A stretch of DNA of 64,000 nucleotides, taken from the NCBI RefSeq assembly GCF_029846115.1, contig NZ_JARVZZ010000001.1, positions 2,108,001 to 2,172,000 on the forward strand. Direction: 5' to 3'. The translations under genes were made by a program, and so were the position numbers. The notes below the pieces were generated by a model that saw only the letters and a program-made list of their open reading frames with translations, was not told where the DNA came from and searched no databases. Source of the stretch: Serratia marcescens (GTDB lineage: Bacteria; Pseudomonadota; Gammaproteobacteria; Enterobacterales; Enterobacteriaceae). Of the stretch, positions 15,912 to 25,864 are shown in pieces (position 1 is the first letter of the stretch; every line of letters begins with the position of its first letter).

Positions 15912-16572
15912 AATCGTGCAGGTTCCAGTTACGAAGCTCGACCGTCTGGTAGCCGAGTAAATGAACAAATTCCTGTACCAGGATTGGGTGTATGTCTTCA
16001 ATGCCAACGCCGGGCGCCAGCGCGCTGACCTGCGTCATTTGCATGCCGGCGTAACCACAAGGGTTGATGCGTTGGAAGGGGCTGAGATCCATCGCCACAT
16101 TCAGGGCCAGGCCGTGGAATGAGCTGCCTTTGCGGATCCGCAAACCCAACGAACAGATTTTCTGCTCCCCCACGTACACGCCCGGCGCATCCGGACGGGC
16201 GCGCGATTCGAGGCGGAAGTGGGCGAGGGTGTTGATAACCGTATCTTCTATTGCCGTGACCAATTGGCGTACGCCGACCTTGTTGCGTTTCAGATCGACC
16301 ATCACGTACATCACCTGCTGGCCCGGCCCGTGGTAGGTCACCTGGCCGCCGCGATCGCTCTGGACAACCGGGATATCGCCGGGCATCAGCACGTGTTCGG
16401 CTTTGCCGGCCTGGCCCTGGGTGAACACCGGGTGATGCTGCACCAGCCACAGTTCGTCCGGCGTAGTCTCGGTACGTCTGTCGGTGAAGTTATGCATGGC
16501 TTGGGATACAGGCGCGTAGGGCTGCAACCCCAGCTGACGCAAAATGATCTTGTCTGGTTGCAAAAGAGTCAT
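15904..16572 (-). CDS. lipB: Octanoyl-ACP:protein octanoyltransferase LipB
   Basis: A 222-residue cytosolic transferase that moves octanoate from acyl carrier protein to lipoyl domains of pyruvate and 2-oxoglutarate dehydrogenases and to GcvH. The active-site loop [12 protein letters not shown] spans residues 74-85; the catalytic dyad is Lys138 (GEQKICSLG) and Cys172 (NPCGY). [10 protein letters not shown] is the conserved substrate strand. It overlaps lipA by 8 bases. The 134-base gap upstream, with the ybeD terminator in it, implies its own promoter. Confidence 0.97.
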   Translation of the reverse strand: MTLLQPDKIILRQLGLQPYAPVSQAMHNFTDRRTETTPDELWLVQHHPVFTQGQAGKAEHVLMPGDIPVVQSDRGGQVTYHGPGQQVMYVMVDLKRNKVGVRQLVTAIEDTVINTLAHFRLESRARPDAPGVYVGEQKICSLGLRIRKGSSFHGLALNVAMDLSPFQRINPCGYAGMQMTQVSALAPGVGIEDIHPILVQEFVHLLGYQTVELRNWNLHDYE

Positions 16573-16650
16573 CGTCAGGTTACAGAAGTGGTAAAGCCAT
16601 TATACCGGGCGCTCCGGTCTGCGGCCAGCCTTTCGCTGACCAAAAATGCG

Positions 16651-16683
16651 CAACCCGGGAAGACGCTGCGCCATCCCGGGTTG
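16651..16683 (-). terminator. ybeD terminator
   Basis: CAACCCGGG and CCCGGGTTG form a 9-bp stem, followed on the minus strand by CGCATTTTTGG. It lies between the ybeD stop and the lipB start. Confidence 0.7.
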
Positions 16684-16706
16684 ATAAGCAGGGTTTTATG
16701 CTGGGA

Positions 16707-16973
16707 TTACAGCACCATGCGAACAATTTCAATATTGCCCAACTCTTCGTACAGGGTTTCGACCTGCTCGATGTGAGTGGCGTTGATGGTGATGGAGACC
16801 GAGTGGTAGTTGCCTTTGCTGCTCGGCTTAACCTGCGGGTTGTAATCGCCCGGTGCATGGCGCTGCACCACTTCAACTACCTGGTCAACCAGCTCAGGCT
16901 GCGCCAGGCCCATCACCTTGTAGGTAAACGAGCAAGGGAATTCGAGCAGTTCGTTCAGTTTAGTTTTTTGCAT
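16707..16973 (-). CDS. ybeD: YbeD, ACT-like regulatory protein
   Basis: An 88-residue protein of the DUF493 family with a beta-alpha-beta-beta-alpha-beta fold similar to ACT regulatory domains, as known from the E. coli protein of 87 residues. The start [14 protein letters not shown] and the [21 protein letters not shown] helix are characteristic. It lies between dacA and lipB as in E. coli, which led to the suggestion that it modulates lipoate metabolism, but its role is not established. There is no catalytic motif. Confidence 0.93.
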   Translation of the reverse strand: MQKTKLNELLEFPCSFTYKVMGLAQPELVDQVVEVVQRHAPGDYNPQVKPSSKGNYHSVSITINATHIEQVETLYEELGNIEIVRMVL

Positions 16974-17012
16974 GTGCGTGCGCTCCAGAGTGCTAGCTAA
17001 TCTATAAATTAT

Positions 17013-17034
17013 AACTCCCGCCGGGGCGGGAGTT
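17013..17034 (-). terminator. Hairpin after dacA start-side neighbour (dacA-ybeD gap)
   Basis: AACTCCCGCC and GGCGGGAGTT form a 10-bp stem between the dacA stop and the ybeD start. On the minus strand it is followed by an AT-rich stretch without a clean T run, so it may only attenuate dacA-to-ybeD read-through. Confidence 0.5.
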
Positions 17035-17077
17035 AATGTTATTCAGTATATGGGGGCAATTTCGCCCGTTTCAACCG

Positions 17078-18289
17078 TTAACCGAACCAGTGGTGGAACA
17101 TCAGTTTGATGTAGTCCACGATGCGGCTGAAGAAACCGCCTTCTTTCACTTCGTTCATCACCACCAGCGGACGCTGGTCGATGGTTTTGCCGTCCAGCTG
17201 GAAGTTGATGCTGCCGACCACCTGGTTTTTCGCCAGCGGCGCGTGAATTTCAGGGGTGTTCAGCACATAGCTGGCCTTCAGATCTTTCATGCGGCCGCGC
17301 GGGATAGTCAGGTAGACGTCTTTGTCCACGCCCAGCTCAACGCGGTCGGCATCGCCGAACCAGACCGGCTCGGAAGCGAACTCTTTACCGACTTTCAGCG
17401 GTGCCACGGTTTCAAAGAAGCGGAAGCCCCAGGTCAGCAGTTTCTTGCTTTCGGCTTCGCGGCCTTTGTAGGTGCGGCCGCCCATCACAGCGGAGATCAG
17501 ACGCATCTGGCCTTCGGTCGCCGAAGCCACCAGGTTGTAACCCGCCGCGTCGGTGTGGCCGGTTTTGATGCCGTCGACGTTCAGGCTGTTATCCCACAGC
17601 AGACCGTTGCGGTTCATCTGGCGGATATTGTTGAAGGTGAACTCTTTTTCTTTGTAAATCGCGTACTCTTCCGGCACGTCGCGGATCAGCGCCTGGCCGA
17701 TCAGCGCCATGTCGCGCGCCGAGCTGTATTGGCCCTGGGCATCCAGGCCGTGTACCGTCTGGAAGTGGGTGTTCTGCAGGCCCAGCTTGCTGACGTAGGT
17801 GTTCATCAGGTTAACGAACGCGTCTTGGCTGCCAGCGACGTAGTCGGCCATCGCCACGCAGGCGTCGTTACCGGATTGCAGGTTGATGCCGCGGGTCAGT
17901 TTAGAGACCGGCACGCGATCGCCCGGCTTCAGGAACATCAGCGAGGAGCCTTTGAACACAGGGTTGCCGGTCGCCCAGGCGTCCTGGCCGACGGTCACCA
18001 GATCGTCCTGGCCAATTTTACCCGCTTTCAGCGCCTGGCCGATGACGTAGCTGGTCATCATTTTGGTCAGGCTGGCCGGATCGCGACGCGCGTCGGCGTT
18101 CATCTCGGCCAGCACCTTGCCGGAGTTGTAATCAATCAGGATGTACGCTTCCGCATCGATCTGCGGGACACCTGGGATCATGGTTTTGATGTTAACGTCA
18201 TCGGCATGTGCAACGGAGGCTGCGCTCATTGCGATAACGGTGCCGAGGGCGATGCTTTTGATTAAGCGAAAAGAAGTTACTTGTTTCAT
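17078..18289 (-). CDS. dacA: D-alanyl-D-alanine carboxypeptidase DacA (PBP5)
   Basis: A 403-residue penicillin-binding protein that trims the terminal D-Ala from peptidoglycan pentapeptides and helps keep cell diameter uniform. The signal peptide is cleaved after AHA (residue 29). The catalytic triads are SLTK at 73-76, SGN at 139-141 and KTG at 242-244. A C-terminal amphipathic helix ([17 protein letters not shown]) anchors it to the outer leaflet of the inner membrane. It is monocistronic or read through to ybeD, and follows rlpA in the usual rod-shape gene order. Confidence 0.97.
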   Translation of the reverse strand: MKQVTSFRLIKSIALGTVIAMSAASVAHADDVNIKTMIPGVPQIDAEAYILIDYNSGKVLAEMNADARRDPASLTKMMTSYVIGQALKAGKIGQDDLVTVGQDAWATGNPVFKGSSLMFLKPGDRVPVSKLTRGINLQSGNDACVAMADYVAGSQDAFVNLMNTYVSKLGLQNTHFQTVHGLDAQGQYSSARDMALIGQALIRDVPEEYAIYKEKEFTFNNIRQMNRNGLLWDNSLNVDGIKTGHTDAAGYNLVASATEGQMRLISAVMGGRTYKGREAESKKLLTWGFRFFETVAPLKVGKEFASEPVWFGDADRVELGVDKDVYLTIPRGRMKDLKASYVLNTPEIHAPLAKNQVVGSINFQLDGKTIDQRPLVVMNEVKEGGFFSRIVDYIKLMFHHWFG

Positions 18290-18469
18290 GATCGGGACTA
18301 CAACATCCGTGAAAGTAAAGTTAAAAAACGAGCCACACTATAGCAGATGCGATCCCGGCAGGCATTACCCATTCATCTGACTAATTGCGGTTAGAGAACT
18401 TTTAGCTGCAAGAAAATGTTTCAGCTAAATAACCGCTTATCAGCCGCGAATGCCCGCCGGGCTTAACGC

Positions 18470-19555
18470 TCAGGGTGCAGCAGTAACGAAAGACTGTTGT
18501 TGCGCTTCGCTGGCCAGGCGTTGCTGCAGCTGAGCCGCCTGCTGACGGCTGCTGAACGGGCCGAGCTGGACGCGATAAACGTTGCCGTTGGCGGCCACTT
18601 TGCCCGGCACGCCAAACTGTTGGCTCAGGCTTTGCTGCCAGCTCTGGGCGCGCTCGGCGCTGCTCAGCGCACCGACCTGCACCACGTAACCGCCGGAGGA
18701 GGACGCGGCAGCCATGCCGGCGGCTGCGGCCCCGGGCGCGACCGGGGCGGCCACGGAGGCGGCTTCAGGCTCGGAACCTTCCAGCACGCCGGCCGGTAAT
18801 GCGCTTGGCGCGCCGAGGAAACCGCTGCGGCCGTTGGCGGCGTTGCCGCCGGCGGCTGGCGCGTTGTTGTCGTCGGTGCGCAGGGTACTGTTATCAATCG
18901 GGCGCACCGCCGCGCCGCTGGCGACCGGCACGTCCTGTTGGATTGGGGTACCCATGCCGCTGGCGCCGAGATCCGGGCGCGACGGCAGGGCATAACTCTG
19001 TTTCGCCACGATGGTGCCGATGGTGCCCGGGCCGCTCAGCGTGCCGTCCGGCGCCACGTTGATGAAATCGACTTTGACCTTGGTGTTGTTGGACAGGTTG
19101 AGGCGATCGGCGGCGGCTTTCGACAGATCGATGATGCGGCCCTTAGTGTAAGGCCCGCGATCGTTGACGCGCACCACAAGTTGGCGGCCATTGGCCAGGT
19201 TGGTGACGCGTACATAGCTCGGGATCGGTAAGGTCGGGTGCGCCGCGGTCAGGCCGTTCGGATCGAACTGCTCGCCCAGCGCGGTGGTGTTACCGTTGGC
19301 TTCTTCGCCATACCAGGCCGCCAGGCCGGTCTGCGAGAAGTTCTGCGGATCTTTTACGATGCGGTAAGTATCGCCATTAACCTTATAATCCTGCATGTTG
19401 TTAGGGTTATAGGGTTCATATTGAGGCTCGACGCCACCGATTTCCACCACCGGGCCGTTATACGGCTGCTGTGGCGCCTGTTGTTCCGTGGTCGGGGCGG
19501 TACAGGCGGAGAGCAACACCGCCGCGACGCCGATCCAAAGCCATTCCTTACGCAT
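18470..19555 (-). CDS. rlpA: Septal-ring lipoprotein RlpA (lytic transglycosylase family)
   Basis: A 361-residue outer-membrane lipoprotein with a lipobox LLSAC (lipidated Cys18). The double-psi beta-barrel domain lies at about residues 75-170 (GLAAWYGEEANGNTTALGEQF, then VRVNDRGPYTKGRIIDLSKAAA, including the catalytic His/Asp-like region of RlpA lytic transglycosylases). An Ala/Pro/Gly-rich linker leads to a C-terminal SPOR domain (about 288-361, YVVQVGALSSAERAQSW) that binds denuded glycan at division sites. The gene lies 10 bases after rodA. E. coli RlpA has no shown enzyme activity, whereas the Pseudomonas one cleaves glycan; which applies here is open. Confidence 0.93.
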   Translation of the reverse strand: MRKEWLWIGVAAVLLSACTAPTTEQQAPQQPYNGPVVEIGGVEPQYEPYNPNNMQDYKVNGDTYRIVKDPQNFSQTGLAAWYGEEANGNTTALGEQFDPNGLTAAHPTLPIPSYVRVTNLANGRQLVVRVNDRGPYTKGRIIDLSKAAADRLNLSNNTKVKVDFINVAPDGTLSGPGTIGTIVAKQSYALPSRPDLGASGMGTPIQQDVPVASGAAVRPIDNSTLRTDDNNAPAAGGNAANGRSGFLGAPSALPAGVLEGSEPEAASVAAPVAPGAAAAGMAAASSSGGYVVQVGALSSAERAQSWQQSLSQQFGVPGKVAANGNVYRVQLGPFSSRQQAAQLQQRLASEAQQQSFVTAAP

Positions 19556-19565
19556 TACTCACCTC

Positions 19566-20678
19566 TTATAAACTTTTAGACAGCATTTTCCGATGCGTGT
19601 GGATCGACATGATGATGCCGAAACCGGCCATCAACACTATCAGCGCCGAACCCCCGTAACTGACCAGAGGCAAAGGTACGCCAACTACCGGCAAAATGCC
19701 ACTGACCATACCGATGTTAACAAAGACATAAACGAACAAAATCAGCATCAAGCCGCCGACCATCACGCGGCCGAAGGTGGTTTGCGCCTTGGCGGCGATC
19801 ATCAGCCCGCGAATGATCACCAGCAGGTAGAGCGCCAGCAGCACCAACACCCCGATCAACCCCAGCTCTTCGGCCAACACGGCGAAGATAAAGTCGGTAT
19901 GGCGCTCCGGCAGGAACTCCAGCTGCGACTGGGTGCCGTGCAGCCAGCCTTTGCCGGACAGGCCGCCGGAGCCGATGGCGATCTTCGACTGAATGATGTG
20001 ATAGCCGGCGCCGAGCGGGTCGCTTTCCGGATCGAGCAGCATCATTACGCGGTCGCGTTGATAGCCATGCATCAGGAAGAACCACAGCACCGGGATAAAG
20101 GCCGCCAGCGCGACGGCGGCGACGGCGATCAGTTTCCAGCTCATGCCCGACAGGAACAGCACGAACAGGCCGGAGGCGGCGATCAGGATCGAGGTGCCCA
20201 GATCCGGCTGCGCGGCCACCAGCAGCGTCGGCAGGAAGATTAGCACCAGGGCGATGGCGGTGTTTTTCAGCGAAGGCGGGCAGACGTCGCGGTTCATAAA
20301 GCGCGCCACCATCAGCGGCACGGCGATCTTGGCGATTTCCGACGGCTGGAAGCGCACCACGCCGAGATCCAGCCAGCGCTGCGCGCCTTTACTGATCTGC
20401 CCGAAGGCGTCCACCAGGATCAGCAAAATCACGCAGAAGATATACAGATAGGGCGCCCAGCTTTCGTACACGCGCGGCGGGATTTGCGCCATGACGGCCA
20501 TTACGATCAGCCCCATGACGATCTGCCCGATCTTGCGCTCCATCATGCCGATGTCCTGGCCACTGGCGCTCCACATCACGAAGGCGCTGTAGACCAGCAG
20601 GGCCAATATCAGCAGCAGGAACGTCGGGTCGATGTGGATTTTGGTCCAGATCGAGCCTTTTTGTTGGCTTTCAGTCAT
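19566..20678 (-). CDS. rodA: Peptidoglycan glycosyltransferase RodA (MrdB)
   Basis: A 370-residue, ten-helix SEDS protein that polymerises lipid II during elongation of the rod, in complex with PBP2 and MreBCD. Family landmarks include the [21 protein letters not shown] segment and the large periplasmic loop ending [17 protein letters not shown], followed by [16 protein letters not shown]. The gene begins 8 bases after the mrdA stop and ends 10 bases before rlpA, so mrdA-rodA-rlpA form one transcript as in other enterobacteria. Confidence 0.97.
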   Translation of the reverse strand: MTESQQKGSIWTKIHIDPTFLLLILALLVYSAFVMWSASGQDIGMMERKIGQIVMGLIVMAVMAQIPPRVYESWAPYLYIFCVILLILVDAFGQISKGAQRWLDLGVVRFQPSEIAKIAVPLMVARFMNRDVCPPSLKNTAIALVLIFLPTLLVAAQPDLGTSILIAASGLFVLFLSGMSWKLIAVAAVALAAFIPVLWFFLMHGYQRDRVMMLLDPESDPLGAGYHIIQSKIAIGSGGLSGKGWLHGTQSQLEFLPERHTDFIFAVLAEELGLIGVLVLLALYLLVIIRGLMIAAKAQTTFGRVMVGGLMLILFVYVFVNIGMVSGILPVVGVPLPLVSYGGSALIVLMAGFGIIMSIHTHRKMLSKSL

Positions 20679-20686
20679 GTTCTACC

Positions 20687-22582
20687 TTAGTCACCTTCTA
20701 CGCCAGGCGGCAGCGGGGCCTCGCTTGGCAATTGCGTATTGTTGTCGCCCAGCATGATATGGTCGAGGATCTGGCGGGTGATGGTGCCCACCGCCGGACC
20801 GGAGCCGCCGTTTTCCAGAATGATGGCGACCGACACCGTCGGGTTGTTGAACGGCGCGAAGGCGGTCATCAGTTTGTGATCGCGCAGGTGCTCCGCCAGT
20901 TTGTGGGCGTTGTAGGTTTCGTAGCCGAATACCTGTGCGGTACCCGATTTTGCCGCGGCTTTGTAAGGTGCGTCCGCAAAGTACTTGCGCGCCGTCCCGT
21001 TCGGACGGTTGGCCACCCCGTACATGCCGTCTTTGGCGATTTCCCAGAAGCCGGAGTGAATATCGCCGATCTGCGTACTCTCTTCTTGTTTGAACGGCAC
21101 CAGCGCGCCGTTGACGCGGGTGCTCTGCAGCAGGTGAGGCGTTTTGACGGTGCCGTCGTTGATCAGGGTGTTCAGCGCTTTGGCCATCTGGATCGGCGTG
21201 GCGGTCCAGTAACCCTGGCCAATGCCTACCGGAATGGTGTCGCCCTGATACCACGGTTTTTTATAGCGCTTCAGCTTCCACTCGCGCGTCGGCATCAGGC
21301 CGGAACGCTCTTCGGACAGATCGATGCCGGTGTACTGGCCGTAACCGAATTTGGTCAGCCAGGTCGACAGCCGATCGATCCCCATGTCATAAGCGACCTG
21401 ATAGAAATAGGTATCTGCGGACTCTTCCAGCGCCTTGGTGACGTTCAGCCGGCCGTGGCCCCATTTTTTCCAGTCGCGGAAGCGTTTTTCCGAGCCGGGC
21501 AACTGCCACCAGCCGGGATCGAACACCACTGTGTTCTTGGTGATCACCCCGGCGCTGAGCGCCGACACCGCGATATAAGGTTTCACCGTCGACGCGGGTG
21601 GGTAAACCCCCTGCGTGGCGCGGTTGATCAGCGGGCGATTCGGATCGTTCAGCAGCCCCTGATAGTCCTTGCTGGAAATGCCGTCCACGAACAGGTTCGG
21701 GTCGTAACTCGGGTTGGACACCATCGCCAGGATGGCGCCGGTGCGCGGATCGCTCACCACCACCGCGGCGCGGCTGCCCACCAGCAGCTGTTCGATGTAG
21801 CGCTGCAGGTTGAGATCGAGCGTCAGGTAGACGTCCTGACCGGCGGAGGGCGGCTGCTCGTGCAATTGGCGGATCACCCGGCCGCGGTTGTTGACCTCGA
21901 CCTCTTCATAGCCGGTTTTGCCGTGCAGCGTGTCTTCGTAATAGCGTTCGATGCCCAGCTTGCCGATATCGTGGGTGGCGGCGTAGTTGGCCAGCTTGCC
22001 GTCTTTGTCCAGGCGTTCGACGTCGCGGTCGTTGATCTTCGACACGTAGCCGGTGACGTGGGTGAGGGCGGATCCGTAAGGATAGTAGCGGCGCTGGTAG
22101 CCTTTCACTTCCACGCCGGGGAAGCGGAACTGATTGACCGCAAAGCGGGCGACCTGCACTTCGGTCAGCGCGGTTTTCACCGGAATGGAGACGAAGCGGC
22201 GCGAACGCTTGCGCTCTTTTTCGAAATTGGTGATGTCGTCGTCGGTCAGATCGACCACCGTGCGCAGCGCCTGCAGCGTGGCTTTGAGATCGTCGACCTT
22301 CTCCGGCATCAGCTCCAGCTGATAAATGGTGCGGTTGAGCGCCAGCGGGGTGCCGTTACGATCGTAGATAATGCCGCGGCTGGGCGCGATGGGCACCAGC
22401 TTGATGCGGTTTTCGTTGGAGCGGGTGCGGTAATCCTCGACGCGGACCACTTGCAGATTATACAGGTTGGCGATCAGGATGCCGGACAGCACCAGGATGA
22501 CCAGGAACGCCACCAGGGCGCGGCGTACAAACAGGGCGGATTCAGCCGTATAGTCGCGAAAAGGGTTACGTTCTATTTTCAT
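20687..22582 (-). CDS. mrdA: Penicillin-binding protein 2 (elongation transpeptidase)
   Basis: A 631-residue class-B PBP that cross-links peptidoglycan during lateral growth. One membrane anchor lies at about residues 22-42. The pedestal domain follows, then the transpeptidase domain with the active-site STVK at 331-334, the SAD motif (ALEESADTYFYQ) and KSGTAQ near residue 545. It is the target of mecillinam. The partner glycosyltransferase RodA is encoded next, and rlmH precedes it by 38 bases on the same strand. Confidence 0.97.
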   Translation of the reverse strand: MKIERNPFRDYTAESALFVRRALVAFLVILVLSGILIANLYNLQVVRVEDYRTRSNENRIKLVPIAPSRGIIYDRNGTPLALNRTIYQLELMPEKVDDLKATLQALRTVVDLTDDDITNFEKERKRSRRFVSIPVKTALTEVQVARFAVNQFRFPGVEVKGYQRRYYPYGSALTHVTGYVSKINDRDVERLDKDGKLANYAATHDIGKLGIERYYEDTLHGKTGYEEVEVNNRGRVIRQLHEQPPSAGQDVYLTLDLNLQRYIEQLLVGSRAAVVVSDPRTGAILAMVSNPSYDPNLFVDGISSKDYQGLLNDPNRPLINRATQGVYPPASTVKPYIAVSALSAGVITKNTVVFDPGWWQLPGSEKRFRDWKKWGHGRLNVTKALEESADTYFYQVAYDMGIDRLSTWLTKFGYGQYTGIDLSEERSGLMPTREWKLKRYKKPWYQGDTIPVGIGQGYWTATPIQMAKALNTLINDGTVKTPHLLQSTRVNGALVPFKQEESTQIGDIHSGFWEIAKDGMYGVANRPNGTARKYFADAPYKAAAKSGTAQVFGYETYNAHKLAEHLRDHKLMTAFAPFNNPTVSVAIILENGGSGPAVGTITRQILDHIMLGDNNTQLPSEAPLPPGVEGD

Positions 22583-22620
22583 CCCGCTGCTTTATTTCAC
22601 TCTGTCACGGTCACCACCGG

Positions 22621-23091
22621 CTATTCCCGGTGGTAAGGATGATTTGTAGTAATACTCCAGGCGCGGTAGAGGCTTTCGGCCACCAGGACGCGCACCAAAG
22701 GATGCGGCAGCGTCAACGGAGAAAGTGACCAGCTCTGCTCGGCAGCGGCTTTGCAGGCGGGCGCCAGCCCTTCCGGGCCGCCGATCAGCAAGCTGACGTT
22801 GCGGCCATCTTGCTTCCAGCGCTCAAGCTGCTGCGCCAACTGCGGCGTTTCCCACGGCGTGCCTGGAATATCCAGCGTAACGATGCGGTTGCCTTTGCCC
22901 ACCGCCGCCAGCATCTGTTCGCCTTCCTTGTCCAGAATGCGCTTGATGTCGGCGTTTTTTCCGCGTTTTCCCGCCGGGATCTCGGTCAGCTCAAACGGCA
23001 TATCTTTGGGAAAGCGGTGCAGGTAATCCATAAAGCCGGTTTGCACCCAGTCTGGCATTTTGGTGCCGACCGCCACCAATTGCAGTTTCAC
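22621..23091 (-). CDS. rlmH: 23S rRNA pseudouridine-1915 N3-methyltransferase RlmH
   Basis: A 156-residue SPOUT-class methyltransferase acting on assembled 70S ribosomes at helix 69. The C-terminal half contains the trefoil-knot SAM site ([10 protein letters not shown], then [17 protein letters not shown] and [21 protein letters not shown]). The length equals the family's 155-156. The start is 3 bases after the rsfS stop, so the two ribosome-directed genes are co-translated; mrdA follows 38 bases on. Confidence 0.97.
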   Translation of the reverse strand: MKLQLVAVGTKMPDWVQTGFMDYLHRFPKDMPFELTEIPAGKRGKNADIKRILDKEGEQMLAAVGKGNRIVTLDIPGTPWETPQLAQQLERWKQDGRNVSLLIGGPEGLAPACKAAAEQSWSLSPLTLPHPLVRVLVAESLYRAWSITTNHPYHRE

Positions 23092-23094
23092 CGC

Positions 23095-23412
23095 TTAGCT
23101 CCAGAGTTTTTCCAGCTCGTACAGGCGACGGCTTTCTTCCTGCATCACGTGCACGATCACTTCGCCCAGATCGACCACGATCCAGTCGGAGGCTTCCTGG
23201 CCTTTCATGCCGTACAGCTCCATGCCTGCAGCACGGGATTCCTGCACCACGTGGTTGGCGATCGACATCACGTGGCGAGTCGAGGTGCCGGTGCAGATGA
23301 TCATGCAATCGGTGATGCTGGATTTGCCCTGGACGTCCAGAGCGATAATGTCTTGGCCTTTCAGGTCATCGATTTTATCGATGACGAAATCTTGGAGCGC
23401 TTTACCTTGCAA
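23095..23412 (-). CDS. rsfS: Ribosomal silencing factor RsfS
   Basis: A 105-residue protein that binds L14 on the 50S subunit and blocks joining of the subunits when nutrients run short. The DUF143 core is evident: [31 protein letters not shown] and [28 protein letters not shown]. Length and sequence match E. coli RsfS. It heads the rsfS-rlmH-mrdA-rodA-rlpA series; the 194-base gap to nadD probably contains its promoter. Confidence 0.97.
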   Translation of the reverse strand: MQGKALQDFVIDKIDDLKGQDIIALDVQGKSSITDCMIICTGTSTRHVMSIANHVVQESRAAGMELYGMKGQEASDWIVVDLGEVIVHVMQEESRRLYELEKLWS

Positions 23413-23606
23413 AGGTTCCCCCTCGGGTGTGTTCTGTTCAGTCGGCTGCGGCGGGCAAAATGCGCGCGCCGCAGCGTAACCGGATAATGGTTTCGGCAGG
23501 CTGCCGCTGAAAGCCAGCTAACTGGTGACTGCCCGGCCAGCTAAGGTTTCCGGGGTTTTCAGCGGATACCTGAAAAATAGCGGCGCAGTATATCACGCAC
23601 CTTTCG

Positions 23607-24269
23607 CTAGCGATATAAACCCTGCAACTCGATATAGCGCTGCACCGGGCGTGGCAGCAGGTCGTCGCAGTTGAGGCCCTGATGGCGGCGCTGGCGGATC
23701 TCGGTAGCGGAAATTTCCAGCTCCGGCGTATCGGCCAAATAGATATGGCCGTGCGGGCGACGGCTGAGCAGCGCCGGGTCGGCGGTGCGATGGCGTTCCA
23801 GCCACTGCTGCAGCTCCGGCGTGTCCATGCGATCGTTATAGCCCGGGCGCGCCAGCACCAGCAGATGGCAGACGTCCAACAGCGCCTGCCAGCGGTGCCA
23901 CTTATGCAGCGTCAGCAGCGAGTCCTGGCCAATAATAAACGCCAGCGGCTGGGCGGCGCCACGCTCTTTACGAATCGTTTCCAACGTCTCGATGGTGTAG
24001 GAGGGGGTGGTGCGGTGCAGTTCGCGATCGTCGACCGCAAACAGCGGGTTGCCGGCGATCGCCAGCTCGACCATCTTCAGGCGCTGCTGCGCATTGGCCT
24101 CCGGCTGCGGGCGGTGCGGCGGCACATGGTTAGGCAGCAGCGTGACGCGATTCAGGCCCACTTCGGCGGCCAACGCTTCCACCGGCCGCAGGTGGCCGTA
24201 GTGGATCGGGTCAAAGGTGCCGCCAAACAGCGCGTGCAAAACGGTGGGGTGTTCCGGATTAGTGGGCAT
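23607..24269 (-). CDS. nadD: Nicotinate-mononucleotide adenylyltransferase NadD
   Basis: A 220-residue enzyme that makes deamido-NAD from nicotinate mononucleotide and ATP, an essential step in NAD synthesis. The nucleotidyltransferase motif [12 protein letters not shown] begins at about residue 15 and the ISATEIR motif lies near the C-terminus. The ATG at 24269 gives the family's length; a longer frame reaching 24347 runs inside holA. It overlaps the 3' end of holA by 11 bases, so it is translationally coupled in the leuS-lptE-holA-nadD operon. Confidence 0.97.
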   Translation of the reverse strand: MPTNPEHPTVLHALFGGTFDPIHYGHLRPVEALAAEVGLNRVTLLPNHVPPHRPQPEANAQQRLKMVELAIAGNPLFAVDDRELHRTTPSYTIETLETIRKERGAAQPLAFIIGQDSLLTLHKWHRWQALLDVCHLLVLARPGYNDRMDTPELQQWLERHRTADPALLSRRPHGHIYLADTPELEISATEIRQRRHQGLNCDDLLPRPVQRYIELQGLYR

Positions 24270-25293
24270 CGCTAAAACTCGTGGCCAGGGGTTTGCCGCA
24301 CAGCAGCATCGACAGGGTTTCCAGTTCCGGCCAGACCGACTGGCCATAGTCCTGCTTGAGGGTCAGCTCGATTTGCGTCAGCAGCTGTACCGCCTGCTGC
24401 AGCTGGGGGCCGGACAGGCGTTGCAGCGCCTGGGTCACCAGCGGGCGGCGGTTCTGCCAGACCTTGTGCTGATCGAACAGCGTGCGCAGCGGCGCGGAAG
24501 CCATGCGGCGCTGCAGCGTCAACAGCAGCAGCAGTTCGCGCTGCAGAGTGCGCAGCAGGATCACCGGCTCCACATCCTCTTGCTGCAGCTGTTGCAAGAT
24601 ATGCCAGGCGCGCTTGCTCTTGCCGGCCAGCAGAGCATCCAGCCAGTGGAACGGCGTGAAGTGGGCGGCGTCGTTCACCGCCTGTTCGACGCGCGGCAGC
24701 GTGAGCTTGCCGTCCGGGTGCAGCAGCGACAGCCGCTCCAGCGCCTGCGACAGTGCCAGCAGGTTGCCTTCGTAGCAGTAGCACAACAGCTGATTGGCGG
24801 CATCGTCCAGCTCCAGCTTCATCGCCTTGGCGCGCGTGGCGACCCAGCGCGGCAGCTGCGCCTGTTCCGGCGTCTGGCAACTGACGAGGGCACCGTTTGG
24901 GCTGAGCGCCTTGAACCAGGCGCTGTTTTCCTGCGCTTTGGTGAGGCGCGGGCCGCGCAGGATCAGCAGAATATCCTCGTGCAGCAGCGTGGCGAGTTTG
25001 GTCAGCTGTTCGCCGATCGGCGCCGTCGGGCCGTTTTCCGGGAAGATCAGCAGCAGCGTCTGGCGGCTGGCGAACAGGCTCATCGCCTGGCAGATGCCGA
25101 AGATGGCGTCCCAGTCGGTATGGGCGTCGAGGGAAATGCTGTAGTGCTCGCTGAACTGCTGCTGTTGCGCGGCCTGCCGGAGCAAATCCTGGCTTTCCTG
25201 CAGCAGCAGCGGTTCATTGCCGCTCAATAAATAACAAGCGCGCAGCCCCTCTCGGAGCTGCGCGGCAAGTTGTTCCGGATAAATGCGGATCAT
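24259..25293 (-). CDS. holA: DNA polymerase III delta subunit HolA
   Basis: A 344-residue AAA+-like clamp-loader subunit that opens the beta sliding clamp. The N-terminal [34 protein letters not shown] segment with its degenerate P-loop, and [14 protein letters not shown] later, are typical; delta does not bind ATP. The E. coli protein has 343 residues. It overlaps lptE by 4 bases and nadD by 11, so the three are tightly coupled. Confidence 0.96.
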   Translation of the reverse strand: MIRIYPEQLAAQLREGLRACYLLSGNEPLLLQESQDLLRQAAQQQQFSEHYSISLDAHTDWDAIFGICQAMSLFASRQTLLLIFPENGPTAPIGEQLTKLATLLHEDILLILRGPRLTKAQENSAWFKALSPNGALVSCQTPEQAQLPRWVATRAKAMKLELDDAANQLLCYCYEGNLLALSQALERLSLLHPDGKLTLPRVEQAVNDAAHFTPFHWLDALLAGKSKRAWHILQQLQQEDVEPVILLRTLQRELLLLLTLQRRMASAPLRTLFDQHKVWQNRRPLVTQALQRLSGPQLQQAVQLLTQIELTLKQDYGQSVWPELETLSMLLCGKPLATSFSDAH

Positions 25294-25850
25294 TGTGCGG
25301 TTTGGCTTGCCGCTCGTTCGCCGGCGGCAGCGGCTTTCTGCCGGTTCTCTTCTTCCGCCGCATGCACGGTCAGCAGTTTGCGCACCAGCTGTTGCGCCGC
25401 CTGCTCACGCATTTCCTGGCGAATGATCTCCTGTTCGGAGTCCTTGGCCAGCGCGGTCAGCGGGTTGTCGAAGAAGGAACGGAACACTTTCACCGACAGC
25501 GGATACAGGTCATGGCCCGGGATCAGCACCTGCGCCTGCACGGTCAGTACCAGCTGGTACTCGGCGGTTTTACCGTCCTGGAAGATCGAAGCGGTGTCCT
25601 GGCTTTCCGTCGCGCCGAGGATGCGCAGGGAAGGCACGTCTTTACGCTTCGGATCGCTGACGATAGTCACGTCGTTCAGACGCAACTGCTCACGCACCGC
25701 GCGCGTCAACGGGCCGTAAGGGTCAGCGCTGTCCAGGATCAGCGTTTTCATTTCATTCGGCACCTGCGTGGTGCCACGCAGGTGAAAACCGCAGCCGGCG
25801 GTGACCAGCACCGCCAACCCCAGCAACAGCGTCAGAATACGTTGTCGCAC
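25290..25850 (-). CDS. lptE: LPS-assembly lipoprotein LptE
   Basis: A 186-residue outer-membrane lipoprotein that plugs the LptD barrel and helps insert lipopolysaccharide in the outer leaflet. The lipobox is VTAGC with lipidated Cys20, directly followed by the characteristic [11 protein letters not shown]. The gene starts 14 bases after leuS and overlaps holA by 4 bases. The C-terminal helix is Ala/Glu-rich as in other enterobacterial LptE proteins. Confidence 0.96.
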   Translation of the reverse strand: MRQRILTLLLGLAVLVTAGCGFHLRGTTQVPNEMKTLILDSADPYGPLTRAVREQLRLNDVTIVSDPKRKDVPSLRILGATESQDTASIFQDGKTAEYQLVLTVQAQVLIPGHDLYPLSVKVFRSFFDNPLTALAKDSEQEIIRQEMREQAAQQLVRKLLTVHAAEEENRQKAAAAGERAASQTAQ

Positions 25851-25864
25851 AACTCCTCCTTGTG

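Noticed and set aside
17036..18265. 409-residue frame antisense to dacA
   Set aside because: Mirrors the dacA gene, which has a signal peptide and all PBP motifs.
20732..22636. 634-residue frame antisense to mrdA
   Set aside because: Low-complexity Arg/Val/His shadow covering the whole of a certain gene, no family motif.
24217..25230. 337-residue Gln-rich frame antisense to holA
   Set aside because: Composition is a consequence of Leu-rich holA read backwards.
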